From positions 3,720,001 through 3,784,000 of the forward strand of contig NZ_CP061771.1 in NCBI RefSeq assembly GCF_011751885.2: DNA of 64,000 nt. The letters run 5' to 3'. The stretch's first letter is position 1; each line of letters opens with the position of its first letter. A program made the position numbers and the translations under genes. Of the stretch, positions 25,211 to 33,729 are shown piece by piece. The stretch comes from Salinibacterium sp. ZJ450. GTDB lineage: Bacteria; Actinomycetota; Actinomycetes; Actinomycetales; Microbacteriaceae. The notes under the pieces are model-generated. The model saw only the letters and a list, made by a program, of their open reading frames with translations. It ran no database searches and was not told the DNA's origin.

Positions 25211-25349
25211 ATGGCCATGCAGCACAGTCGCCAAGACGCCATCGACGCGCGCACCCGAGCGGCGAAGAACCCGACACCGAACCGGCATCCGATCCTCGCC
25301 GCCGTCGAGGTACGGGCTGGCCTGTGGCATATGGTCGACCAGTACAACC
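25211..25349 (+). pseudogene. Gene X, truncated copy (copy C)
   Basis: ATG 25211 with the same AGGAGCACTC leader. About 46 residues match the intact gene (HSRQDAIDAR..., GLWHMVDQYN), then the similarity stops and 14 unrelated residues follow to 25393. The junction lies 13 bases from the 3' end of the convergent PD-(D/E)XK gene, which marks the other breakpoint of this copy. Confidence 0.7.
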
Positions 25350-25361
25350 CAACCCTGCCGC

Positions 25362-25862
25362 CTACCCATTGGCGCCGGCAGCACCAAACCTGATGGCCTC
25401 GCGGCCCCGATTCACGCGAAAGAGGATGGGCGCTCTCGCGCTAAGCAGGTACCCTGCCATATCGCTCTGCTTCAACGGCACACCGTTCTTCTGTGCAATC
25501 GCTTCGTCCGTGTACCAATAGAGCCGTCGAGCGCCTGCGGTGGTGTGTTGTTGTGCGAGTTCTCGTGCCTCGGCCAGAGTGAAGAGCCACACGGTGTCCG
25601 TTGACAGCGATGTCACGGCGAGCATGTCCGCCTGGCAATCGTGGGGAAAGCTCCAACCGATGGCGGCCTTGCCACTCCCGCCCGAGGGCATGGGCGACCG
25701 GACCGTCTTCACCTGTACAGTCGTCGCCGCGCCGTCACCGGGGGAGTACACCACCAAATCGACGCCCGAGTCGGTGGTGAGGCGGGCGCTGTCGATTTCG
25801 AGCTTTAACAACTGGTACTGGACGAGGATCTCCCCCGCCGCTCCGATGTGCTGTGTAGTCAA
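25362..25862 (-). CDS. PD-(D/E)XK nuclease-fold protein
   Basis: 166 residues from TTG 25862. The N-terminal core shows the nuclease arrangement GAAGEILVQYQLL (Glu 10), TTDSGVDLVVYSP (Asp 34) and TVQVKTVR (Gln-x-Lys), as in the PDDEXK_5 group of small endonucleases. The C-terminal half (RLYWYTDEAIAQKNG...) is unassigned. No helicase or methylase gene is adjacent. It could be an orphan restriction or repair nuclease. It borders repeat copy C, so it may belong to the recipient chromosome. Confidence 0.65.
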   Translation of the reverse strand: MTTQHIGAAGEILVQYQLLKLEIDSARLTTDSGVDLVVYSPGDGAATTVQVKTVRSPMPSGGSGKAAIGWSFPHDCQADMLAVTSLSTDTVWLFTLAEARELAQQHTTAGARRLYWYTDEAIAQKNGVPLKQSDMAGYLLSARAPILFRVNRGREAIRFGAAGANG

Positions 25863-25921
25863 GCCTGTTCCGCCAAAGAGTCGCTGGTCGCCGCCATCAT
25901 GGCGAGATTGCCGGTGGGCGC

Positions 25922-26578
25922 CTATTCTGCCGTTGCCGCAAGCGCGGCGTCTCGATCAGCTTTCGCTGCGGCGAGCGCGTTGAGGCCGTTTTCGTGGCCG
26001 ACGCAGCTGGCGTCCGTGTCGGCCGACAGGCCGAGTTGGTAGCGGATCTCCTGGGCAGCTGCCTGCTGCTCAGCGGGCATCTCCGGCCACGTCGTGTAGT
26101 ACGCATCCTCGTACGAACCAGCGTTCGCGATCGCGTTGAGCGTTGACAGCTCTGCCATGTAGCTGGTCCGGATGTGGGGCAGGTGGCCTGCAACGGTGTC
26201 CGGCCAGACGAAGTAGGTGTCGTCCAATTGCTCGATCGCGATGCGGTTCAGCGCCACGCGATCGGTCGCTGCCGTCTTCACCGCGCCGGGGTCGGGAGCG
26301 CCGCCATTTAGCCACTCTGCCTCGCCCGCGGTGAACGCGTCGGCAAGCTTGCCGGCCGCGATATTGTTTGCGCAGACAATGTCGAGGTAACGCTGCGCGC
26401 CGTCGGCAGCTGTGAGCGTCACGGGTCCCGGGTCAACGGCAGGAGCGGTTTCCGCGATTGCGGCTGGTGACCGCTCTGTAGAAGTCGACTCGTCGGTCGG
26501 GCTGGTGCAGCCAGCGAGCGCTGCGAGCAACACTGTCATCGCTGTGGCCGTTAACGCGGCTCGTGGTGTGCGGTTCAT
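25922..26578 (-). CDS. Secreted lipoprotein
   Basis: 218 residues with a clear lipoprotein signal: MNRTPRAALTATAMTVLLAALAG followed by the lipobox Cys (about 24) and a Ser/Thr linker. The mature part is helical and acidic (AAQRYLDIVCANN...; ADTDASCVGHENGLNALAAAKADRDAAL), with two Cys likely to pair. It resembles unassigned actinobacterial lipoproteins. It stands alone, with about 60 bases to the nuclease gene downstream and about 200 to the membrane protein upstream. Confidence 0.7.
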   Translation of the reverse strand: MNRTPRAALTATAMTVLLAALAGCTSPTDESTSTERSPAAIAETAPAVDPGPVTLTAADGAQRYLDIVCANNIAAGKLADAFTAGEAEWLNGGAPDPGAVKTAATDRVALNRIAIEQLDDTYFVWPDTVAGHLPHIRTSYMAELSTLNAIANAGSYEDAYYTTWPEMPAEQQAAAQEIRYQLGLSADTDASCVGHENGLNALAAAKADRDAALAATAE

Positions 26579-26781
26579 GGTTCCCCCAAAAAGTTGGTCG
26601 ATCGCCGTCGACTTCCGATGCCATTCCCCCCACGGCTTCGGGTCGATCAGAGCCTATCGGCGCTATGCGACATTCAATGACGCAGCCGGCGCCTTTCCGC
26701 GTGGAGGAGCGGAACGCGCGATTCGCTGACCGCACACGCGCTCATGACGGGCCACCAGCCCGCCGCGAGGACGGGTGCTCG

Positions 26782-27579
26782 CTAGTCGCAGACCGAAGGA
26801 GTGGTCTTTGCGCCACCTGTCCAAGTCGTGATGAGCGACTCGTACTCTCCCTGATCGCAGATCGCCCGCTCGGTGATGGAGGTCGCAGGTACTCGGAGCA
26901 CTGTCTTGTCCTCTTCCATGAGGGTGGCCCAGTCATTCTCGTTCTGCAGGACGTACGCGAGCACCGGCGTGCTACCAGTAGTGACCCTTTCGAGAGGGAG
27001 CCACATGCCTAGGGGCATTGCGAAGACTGCCGCGAGGACAACGAGCGGAATAATCAGCACGTGGATAGGGCGCCCGACCGGAGGTGCAACGCCCCAACCC
27101 AGCCGAACGCGAAGCGCGGTGAGCCATCGATGCCCGGCGCGGCGCTCCTTGAATACGTACCAGCAGTAGGCGATGGCGGCGCCCGTGGCGGCGCCGATGA
27201 CGCAGTTCCGCAACATCTCGATGGTGCTCGGCCAGGGCCCAATGAGGAGGTAGATCAGCACGAGAACCAGTACGAGGATGATCCACAACGTGCGCGACTT
27301 GCCCCCCAGAAGTTGCCGCGCCAGCGATGCATCGAGGATTAGCGGCTGGAGGGGGAGCCAGAGGAGCGCTGGCAGTAGCGGCAGGAGCGTACCGAGGATG
27401 AGCGTGGGGATGTCGAGCGTATCGACGAGCACCTTCATCAGCACGGGGTCGCCGCCGGAGTAGAGGAGTATCCGAAGTGCGGCGACGGCGATTGGTAGGA
27501 CCGCGATTGCGACACTAACGTCGAGCCATCGGGGCCGCTTCGTCCGCATCACGACTATCGGATCCTCAGTCTCACTCAC
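26782..27579 (-). CDS. Multi-pass membrane protein of unknown function
   Basis: 265 residues from GTG 27579. Hydrophobic segments appear near 22-40, 55-78, 93-113, 120-142 and 172-195, so four or five helices, then an extracellular C-terminal domain of about 70 residues with two Cys (AICDQ, SVCD). The cytoplasmic loop is basic (KERRAGHRW). No transporter or enzyme motif. The outside domain suggests sensing or envelope function; nothing else can be said. Confidence 0.6.
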   Translation of the reverse strand: MSETEDPIVVMRTKRPRWLDVSVAIAVLPIAVAALRILLYSGGDPVLMKVLVDTLDIPTLILGTLLPLLPALLWLPLQPLILDASLARQLLGGKSRTLWIILVLVLVLIYLLIGPWPSTIEMLRNCVIGAATGAAIAYCWYVFKERRAGHRWLTALRVRLGWGVAPPVGRPIHVLIIPLVVLAAVFAMPLGMWLPLERVTTGSTPVLAYVLQNENDWATLMEEDKTVLRVPATSITERAICDQGEYESLITTWTGGAKTTPSVCD

Positions 27580-27791
27580 GGGCTCAGATTAGCGGTCACA
27601 TCAGACGCAGACCGCTAAAACTCTCCATGGTGAACGCCGGGCGTCGCTGTCGCATAACTCTCTCGGCACCTCTTCTGGGGCCACTTCACGCGCTCGGCGA
27701 GACATCCCGAACCAATAGTCTGTGTGTTCGTCTCATGTTTGCCGTGGCTCCGATTGGCTCGGCATCTGAATGATGCCGAAAGGAACTTACC

Positions 27792-28964
27792 GTGGGCTGT
27801 CACAAGCACGTCACTCACCACCACGATTGCTATGCGTGCCGGCAAGCGGAGTTGCACGAGGGAACTCGCTCTGCAATCCAGACGCAGACTGAGGAGTTCC
27901 AAACCGCTCTCGCTGAAAGCAAGGCCCAAACCGCCGCCGCCTACGAAATATTGGAGCAGGCGGCCGATGAAGCGGCTGACGACCGCGAGGCGCTCCTGAA
28001 CATCATCGAGCAACAGAAGGAGGAGACTGCCACCCTGCGCTGGATCATCAGCGCCGACGGCAAAGCATGGGAGTCCTTCCAAAACAGGTTCGACCCCATC
28101 GCTAGCACGGCTTCGGAAATCGAAGAGAGATGGGACACGGCATGGAAATCGCTGGTTCCAGACCCGCTGATTGAGGCGCGTCGTGTCGTCCGGCTCTCGC
28201 AGACGGCACCGACCCCCATCACGACTACGCCCGATGAGCGTCGTGAAGCAGCCGAAGCAGCAGCCAAGGACCTCTTCAAGCGAAAGCGCGGGGGCAAGGA
28301 TGACGTCTCGGGTAACTTCGCAATGACGTCCCTAATCGTCAGCATCCTCGTGTTGTCTGCAGCGTTCGTATACGAGGCTTTCAGCCATGCCTGGCGCTTG
28401 GACGTTCTGCACGTCCCGAGCGAAATGAACATCACGACGCTCCTGTGGGCATCGATTCCCTTCCTCGTGCCGATCGTCGCGTATTGGGCCCGTGCGCGGA
28501 TCGATTCTCGTTCACGGCTCGCCGAGTACAACCGCGTGCTTGTCCGGCTGAACACTGAAGCCGAGAAGAACGCGAAAGCCTGCCATGACTCTGAGCACGC
28601 GCTCGCGGAGGCGTACCGCGACGCGGAGGCTTTCGTCGACTCCACGTCGACTAGGTTCGGTCTGGAACCGGTTCCAATCAGTCCGAAGGATTCTTACGGT
28701 CCCTTCGTTCGCGACAACCCACTTCGAACGGTCGTGATTCCTTCAATTTGGACCGACGCCGCCGCTCGCAACTTGGCGACCGCCCGCGACTGCCTGCAGA
28801 ACGGCCCGGAACGCCGTGTGCTGAGGGGAGATTTGCCGAACGCTGAAGCCCCGACAAAGCGACCACTGTCCGACGCATGGCCAGCCGAAATCAGGGACGT
28901 TTGGCACAACGCAGAACCAGACCGTCATGACCCATCGACGCTCACGCAAACCCAGGCGAGGTGA
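27792..28964 (+). CDS. Coiled-coil membrane protein with an N-terminal Cys/His cluster
   Basis: 390 residues from GTG 27792, with AAAGGA upstream. The N-terminus (CHKHVTHHHDCYAC) looks like a metal-binding knot. Residues 25-105 are a coiled coil rich in Ala/Glu/Gln. Two helices cross the membrane near 178-198 and 215-232, and a second helical domain follows (AEKNAKACHDSEHALAEAYRDAEAF). It resembles unassigned actinobacterial proteins. It is monocistronic and divergent from the membrane gene at 27579. Confidence 0.6.
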   Translation: MGCHKHVTHHHDCYACRQAELHEGTRSAIQTQTEEFQTALAESKAQTAAAYEILEQAADEAADDREALLNIIEQQKEETATLRWIISADGKAWESFQNRFDPIASTASEIEERWDTAWKSLVPDPLIEARRVVRLSQTAPTPITTTPDERREAAEAAAKDLFKRKRGGKDDVSGNFAMTSLIVSILVLSAAFVYEAFSHAWRLDVLHVPSEMNITTLLWASIPFLVPIVAYWARARIDSRSRLAEYNRVLVRLNTEAEKNAKACHDSEHALAEAYRDAEAFVDSTSTRFGLEPVPISPKDSYGPFVRDNPLRTVVIPSIWTDAAARNLATARDCLQNGPERRVLRGDLPNAEAPTKRPLSDAWPAEIRDVWHNAEPDRHDPSTLTQTQAR

Positions 28965-29112
28965 GAGGGACGGGGATCACTACCGTCGAAAACATGCACG
29001 CCGTTCACCGACTTGAGTTCCCAGGCCTGTGGACGCCCAACAGCCGAACCTTCCTGCGGACTCCTCGTCACCGCGCACGGAAGTCGCGGCTCGACCGCTT
29101 TGCTGAATGCCC

Positions 29113-29133
29113 CGCGGGCCCCTGGGGCCCGCG
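29113..29133. terminator. GC-rich palindrome between convergent genes
   Basis: CGCGGGCCCC and GGGGCCCGCG flank a single T, 39 bases before the stop of the FAH gene and 149 after the stop of the coiled-coil gene. It has no T-run, but its convergent position suggests a bidirectional end of transcription. Confidence 0.4.
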
Positions 29134-29171
29134 TTCGAGAAGCCAGTGCTTGCTGTCTGCGCGAGGCTGCG

Positions 29172-30023
29172 TTACGCCTCGGGTGCCACCTCGTTCCTGA
29201 GAACGCCCATTCCCGTGATCTCGACCTCGACCAGGTCGCCTTCCGCCAGCAAGCCCTGAGGGGACATGAACAGGCCAACGCCGCCGGGCGTTCCGGTGAC
29301 GATCACGTCGCCCGGCGCGAGCCTGGTGAATGTCGTGATGTACGCAATCAGCTGGGGGATCGAGAAATCGAGGTCCTTGATGGAAGCTGATTGTCGAATC
29401 TGACCGTTCACTCTCGTTTCGAGCGTGAGGCTGTCTAGGTCGTCGACATCGGTTGCACGGACGAAGTAGGGACCGAAGCCACCCGTACCGGGGAAGTTCT
29501 TGCCGGGTATCCATTGGGATGCCGCTCGCTGCCAGTCGCGTACGCTGAAATCGTTGTAGATGCTGTAGCCGGCGACATAGTCGAACGCGTCCTTTTCGGC
29601 TACGCGGAAGGCTTCCTTTCCGATGATGACGGCAAGTTCACCTTCATAGTCGAATTGATCAGTCACGCGCGGCATCTGGGCTGGCTGGCGATGGCCCATC
29701 TGAGAATCAGCGAAGCGCGTGAAGATGGTTGGTGCCTTCTGTCCAGTCTTGCCGGTTTCCTCCTGATGGCTGCGATAGTTGACGCCGACGCAGATGATCT
29801 TGCCCGGGTCAGGAATCACGGGCAAAAACTCGACGCTGTCCTCCGCTTGGCTGGGTGCCGCTTCGAGGGCACCCCCGAACCCCGAAAGTGCGTCTTGCGC
29901 GATTGCGGTGCGGAGACTTGGTGCGACGTTTAGTCCAGTTGGGCCGAGGTCAAAAACCGTTCCCCTATCGACCACGCCCCAGGTGGCTGCGCCATTCTCT
30001 GCGCTGTAGCTTGCGAACTTCAT
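29172..30023 (-). CDS. Fumarylacetoacetate hydrolase (FAH) family protein
   Basis: 283 residues from ATG 30023, chosen because GGAG lies 7 bases upstream and MKFASYSAENG is the usual family beginning. The catalytic domain has IICVGVNYRSHQEE (about 73-86), FDYEGELAVIIG with the metal-binding E-x-E, DFSVRDWQ, GKNFPGTGGFGPYFV and VTGTPGGVG, all FAH hallmarks. Members cleave C-C bonds in acylpyruvates or isomerise/decarboxylate ring-fission products. As the last gene of the ten-gene unit with a ring-cleaving dioxygenase, it probably handles the product of meta cleavage. Overlaps the MFS gene by four bases. Confidence 0.85.
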   Translation of the reverse strand: MKFASYSAENGAATWGVVDRGTVFDLGPTGLNVAPSLRTAIAQDALSGFGGALEAAPSQAEDSVEFLPVIPDPGKIICVGVNYRSHQEETGKTGQKAPTIFTRFADSQMGHRQPAQMPRVTDQFDYEGELAVIIGKEAFRVAEKDAFDYVAGYSIYNDFSVRDWQRAASQWIPGKNFPGTGGFGPYFVRATDVDDLDSLTLETRVNGQIRQSASIKDLDFSIPQLIAYITTFTRLAPGDVIVTGTPGGVGLFMSPQGLLAEGDLVEVEITGMGVLRNEVAPEA

Positions 30024-31303
30024 TTGTTCTCCATCTCTCGTTGATTGAGTACTCTGCGGGTTTCCGAACCGAGATCGGCTGCTGGCGAGCTGGGCCCCGC
30101 ATTCGTGATTCCCGTCAGTGTCGGCCGAGCCAGCGCCACCGAAGTCACCGCCGCGAATGCCACCGCTATCGCCGCCAGCACCCAAATGGATCCAGTCCAG
30201 CTCCCCGTTGCGGCGAAAATTGCACCGATTAGTGCCGACGCAGCTGCGCCGAGGAGGTAGCCGGCACCCTGGCTCAGTGCTGATAGCTTCCGCGACGTGG
30301 CAACATCGGCGGCCTTGTCCACGAGAAGCACCATGGCGAAGCCGAAGGCGGCTGCGTGGAAGAATCCGAGCCAGAGCGCGGCCCACACTGCCGACTCCGG
30401 CGGACCGTACGCGAGGAACATGAGGCCCAAAGCGATCGAGATACCAGTGACAGCCGCCACTGTTCGAAAAGTGGTGCGCCATTTCGCTACGACCGGCAAG
30501 ATCAGGTTCGGTATTAAACCGATGGCGCTGAAGAGGGCAAGTAGGCCAGCGGCGCCTGATGGCGCTACCCCCCGGGCCACAAGCATTGCGGGAAGCCAAG
30601 CAGTCATCGAAAAGAAGAGCATCGCCTGGAGCGCGAAAACCCCAGCGACAAGTGCGGCCGTTGTCTTGCTGTCGAACGTCGTCTTCAGGTGCCGGAAATT
30701 GGCGGACCTGATCGGGCGCGTGCGACGGCTCTCAGCCGTCGGCAGGACGAGGGCAGCCGCTGCAAGCAACGCGAGTACCGCCCAAGCGCCGAGTGTCCAA
30801 TTGACGTCGCCCGATAACGAATAGAGGGGCCGCGAGAGTGCTGCGCCGAGTGCAGCACCAACTCCGAACGTCGCTGTCATCACTCCGACCCATACTTTGG
30901 AGACTTGCAAGGCCTTGATATACGGCGGAAGGAGCACGCTGCCGCACATGATGGCAATGCCGGCTAGGAACGTCCCCGGCAGCAGGAGCGGGGGCGACGC
31001 GGCCCTGAGCCAGAGCGACGCCGCAAGTGCGACCATGGCCACTAGTAGGGACCTCTCGATCCCAAATCGTTCTGCCAGCGGCGGAATGACTGGAGCGGCG
31101 ATGCCGAACGCGGCGACGGGCAGTGCGGAAAGGAGAATGAGGTCAACGGGGCTGAGACCCTGGTTGACGGCGATTTCATCGAGGAGCGCAGCAACAGATG
31201 TAATCGCAGGTCGGAGGTTGAGCCCGAGGACAATTGCGGCGACAAGCGCTAGGAGCAGCCGGACTCCGTGCAGGCGGGCTTGTTGACCCGTGTCCACTAC
31301 CAT
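30020..31303 (-). CDS. CynX/NimT-type MFS transporter
   Basis: 427 residues with about twelve hydrophobic segments. The N-terminal helix contains LNLRPAITSVAALLDEI, the signature of the CynX/NimT (cyanate/nitroimidazole) MFS group, followed by RFG-ERSLL between helices 2 and 3. It probably carries a small organic acid or heterocycle related to the pathway. Stop and FAH start overlap (ATGA). Its own start lies 68 bases behind the dioxygenase gene. Confidence 0.78.
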   Translation of the reverse strand: MVVDTGQQARLHGVRLLLALVAAIVLGLNLRPAITSVAALLDEIAVNQGLSPVDLILLSALPVAAFGIAAPVIPPLAERFGIERSLLVAMVALAASLWLRAASPPLLLPGTFLAGIAIMCGSVLLPPYIKALQVSKVWVGVMTATFGVGAALGAALSRPLYSLSGDVNWTLGAWAVLALLAAAALVLPTAESRRTRPIRSANFRHLKTTFDSKTTAALVAGVFALQAMLFFSMTAWLPAMLVARGVAPSGAAGLLALFSAIGLIPNLILPVVAKWRTTFRTVAAVTGISIALGLMFLAYGPPESAVWAALWLGFFHAAAFGFAMVLLVDKAADVATSRKLSALSQGAGYLLGAAASALIGAIFAATGSWTGSIWVLAAIAVAFAAVTSVALARPTLTGITNAGPSSPAADLGSETRRVLNQREMENK

Positions 31304-31371
31304 TCAGTTCGCCGTTCGCCGGTTCGTCGCGTACCGCGCAGGGGCGGTCTGACGCATTCGCGCGCGCATGG

Positions 31372-32241
31372 TCACCGAACCACAGGCGTTATGCCGTATT
31401 TGCGAAATTCGGTTGGACGATAGGAGCTCCACATGTTCCACCAGTTGTCGCCCTCGCTCCATACGACTGGCGATCGGGAATCGTCATAGATCTGTTCAAG
31501 GTCGGTGTACAGCTCGACAACGGCGCCGGTCGTCTCGACGAAGTAGGCGGCGATATTGTGGCCGGCTCCGTGGCGTACCGGTCCCCAGATCAACTCGCGC
31601 CCAACAGCGTTGAGGCGATCGCCAAGCTTGCTCAAATCCGCGATGCTCTGTGTCTGCCAGGCATGGTGGTGCAGAGTCCCCTCGCCCCGTATGAGGGCGA
31701 TGCCGTGATGGTCGGGATTACATCTCATGAAGTAGGCATAGTCGTCACCTATCGTGTCCGAAAGCCGGAAATCCAAGACCCGATGGAGGAACTTCATCAT
31801 GCCGGTGACATCTCGCGGATGGAAGTTGATGTGCCCGTAGCGGTCCGGCCCAAAGGTTCTCTCAACGCGGCCTGCTTTCTGCATGCCGATGTAAATCTCG
31901 AAGAGGAAGCCCTCTGGTCCGACAAAGGCGAATCCATCTTCGATCCCGTCCAGGCGAGGTTTTGAGTTGACGATCCTGAAGCCTTCGTCCTGTACGCGGG
32001 AACGGATTTGTCGGAGAGCGTCACCGTCAGAGGCGACAAGACCAAACCCATCGACGCCATTAACATCGGATTCCACATATACGAGCTCATGGTGTGCCTC
32101 GCCCGCCGACAGATACACGGCGTTGGCGTCGCGGTCCGTCTCACGAAGACCAAGGATCTGAGTCGCATCAAACACAGAGTCGGCGAGATTCGTGGTTTGG
32201 AGGCCGACGTATCCCATTTCGCTTATGAGTCCCCAGGACAT
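31372..32241 (-). CDS. Extradiol ring-cleavage dioxygenase-like VOC protein
   Basis: 289 residues, two VOC modules (about 8-118 and 134-255), the length of type I extradiol dioxygenases. The iron ligands expected in the second module are present: His 137 (YGHINFH), His 192 (LHHHAW) and Glu 243 (VVELYTD). Second-sphere residues RHGAGHN (224-230) are also conserved. It probably opens a catechol or similar diol ring, which fits an upstream monooxygenase and a downstream FAH enzyme. The gap to the nitroreductase gene is only 10 bases. Confidence 0.82.
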   Translation of the reverse strand: MSWGLISEMGYVGLQTTNLADSVFDATQILGLRETDRDANAVYLSAGEAHHELVYVESDVNGVDGFGLVASDGDALRQIRSRVQDEGFRIVNSKPRLDGIEDGFAFVGPEGFLFEIYIGMQKAGRVERTFGPDRYGHINFHPRDVTGMMKFLHRVLDFRLSDTIGDDYAYFMRCNPDHHGIALIRGEGTLHHHAWQTQSIADLSKLGDRLNAVGRELIWGPVRHGAGHNIAAYFVETTGAVVELYTDLEQIYDDSRSPVVWSEGDNWWNMWSSYRPTEFRKYGITPVVR

Positions 32242-32251
32242 AGGTTTCCTC

Positions 32252-32920
32252 TCATTGAACTGTTCCGGTTGCGGTCATGTGGACGGCGGCGTGCGTTTCC
32301 TTGCCGGCTGAGGGCCCGTCACATGAAGCGACGTCAAGCACCTCGTGCGTGCTAAGGCGGGGCAACCGTGGATGCTTCCACGCTGCTGCACCCGGATAGC
32401 CGAAGTTCAGCACAAGGAAGCTGGCACGCTCGCGCCCGTTGAAGAACTCCTTGTCAACGCCGGTCCGGTCGAACCCGCTCATGGGCCCCACCGAGAGTCC
32501 GGTCGCCCGGGCAGCGAGGATCAAATAGCCAGCTTGGAGGTGGGCGTTCTCTAAGCCGGTCTGCCAGCGGGCCTTGGCGTCTCGGATGAACCGATCTCGG
32601 GTGGCCGGTGCATGCGGGAAGAGTTCGCCGAGTTGCTCGTGCCACGCAGTGTCCACGGACAGCAGCACCGTCATCGGTGCTGCTTGGACTCTGGGACGGT
32701 TACCGGCGCTCATATGATTCGCCAGTCGTTCTCGGGGTCGACCGGCGGGTATCAGTGTGAGTCGCATCGGTTGCGAGTTGAACGCTGTCGGACCGAACCT
32801 GGCGAGCTCATGCACGCGGGCGAGTTGCTCGTAAGTAACTTCCGCATCAACGAAGGCCCGAACAGTTCGCGCTTGGAACATCGCCTCGACATTGGACACA
32901 GTGGTCGTGCCAGTAGTCAC
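32252..32920 (-). CDS. RutE-like nitroreductase family oxidoreductase
   Basis: 222 residues. The FMN-binding pattern of the malonic semialdehyde reductase (RutE/HadB) subgroup is seen: ARTVRAFVDAEVTYEQLARVHELARFGPTAFNSQPMRLTLI, then ENAHLQAGYLILAARATGLSVGPMSGFDRTGVD. Such enzymes reduce short aldehydes, quinones or nitro groups with NAD(P)H. In this operon it could reduce a chain fragment or a quinoid intermediate. Overlaps the ABC ATPase gene by four bases. Confidence 0.78.
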   Translation of the reverse strand: MTTGTTTVSNVEAMFQARTVRAFVDAEVTYEQLARVHELARFGPTAFNSQPMRLTLIPAGRPRERLANHMSAGNRPRVQAAPMTVLLSVDTAWHEQLGELFPHAPATRDRFIRDAKARWQTGLENAHLQAGYLILAARATGLSVGPMSGFDRTGVDKEFFNGRERASFLVLNFGYPGAAAWKHPRLPRLSTHEVLDVASCDGPSAGKETHAAVHMTATGTVQ

Positions 32921-33729
32921 TGCCCCACAGGCTTCCGAATCAGGCCGAGCACATGGGCACGAAGCTCCGCGAACTCTCGGGTGGATTTCGTTCCGATCTG
33001 GTCCCTCGGGTAAGGCAAGTCCACGGTGACAACCTCGGCCACGTTCGTAGGGGTCCCCGAGAGAACTACTACTCGATCAGCGAGATAGACCGATTCCTCG
33101 ATGTCGTGAGTCACGAGGAGGATCGTCATTCGGTAGCGTTCCTTGATTCGGTGGGTCAAGTCTTCGAGGTCAGCGCGAGTTTGGGCGTCCACCGACGCGA
33201 AGGGTTCGTCCATGACGAGCACTTCGGGCTCGTACGCGAGCGCGCGCGCGATGGCGACTCGCTGCTGCATGCCCCCCGACAACTGCCACGGGTAGAGGCG
33301 TCCACTGGATTCGAGTCCAACGCTTGCGAGCGCAGCCGCGGCCTTTTCTCGACGTTGGGCTCGGCTGAAACCTTCACGGCCCCGCAGGGGGAGTTCGACG
33401 TTGGACATGACCGTCATCCAAGGCAGCAAGGATCGACTGTAGTCCTGGAAGACCACCGCTAGCCGTTTTGGCGGTGCTATGACTTGCTCGTCGCGAAGGT
33501 GGACTGTGCCGGAGGTCGGTGCGAGAAGCCCGGATAGGCAGCGAAGGAGAGTCGTCTTTCCCGCCCCCGATGGCCCAACAATACAAACAGTCTCATCGTC
33601 GAAAGCGTCGAAGCTCACGCCTCCAAGGATCTGGCGGGAATCCAAGCCAAACCCATATGTCATTGAAAGTTCTCGAACTGCCAGAGCCGGCTTCGTAGTC
33701 CGCCTCTGAGCGTAGGTAATTTCAGTCAC
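32917..33729 (-). CDS. NitT/TauT-type ABC importer, ATPase
   Basis: 270 residues. Walker A GPSGAGKTT (52-60), signature LSGGMQQRVAIARAL, Walker B VLVMDEPFASVDAQTR and the switch His (LLVTHDIEE) are complete. The SsuB/TauB-like body points to the nitrate/taurine/sulfonate/aromatic-acid importer group. It is the fourth gene of the transporter block (binding protein, two permeases, ATPase), joined by four-base overlaps. Confidence 0.88.
   Translation of the reverse strand: MTEITYAQRRTTKPALAVRELSMTYGFGLDSRQILGGVSFDAFDDETVCIVGPSGAGKTTLLRCLSGLLAPTSGTVHLRDEQVIAPPKRLAVVFQDYSRSLLPWMTVMSNVELPLRGREGFSRAQRREKAAAALASVGLESSGRLYPWQLSGGMQQRVAIARALAYEPEVLVMDEPFASVDAQTRADLEDLTHRIKERYRMTILLVTHDIEESVYLADRVVVLSGTPTNVAEVVTVDLPYPRDQIGTKSTREFAELRAHVLGLIRKPVGQ

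Larger units (their letters stand above)
24898..25349. repeat. X-Y-Z module, copy C (both ends truncated)
   Basis: It matches copy B in direct orientation from the start of gene Y through the leader to about residue 46 of gene X. The gene Y side ends at the ACA of the transposon; the gene X side ends at 25349 just before the PD-(D/E)XK gene. Gene Z is absent. Confidence 0.85.

Noticed and set aside
29172-30599. A longer 475-residue form of the FAH protein
   Set aside because: The extra N-terminal part is the antisense of the MFS gene; the proper start at 30023 has a ribosome site and matches the family.
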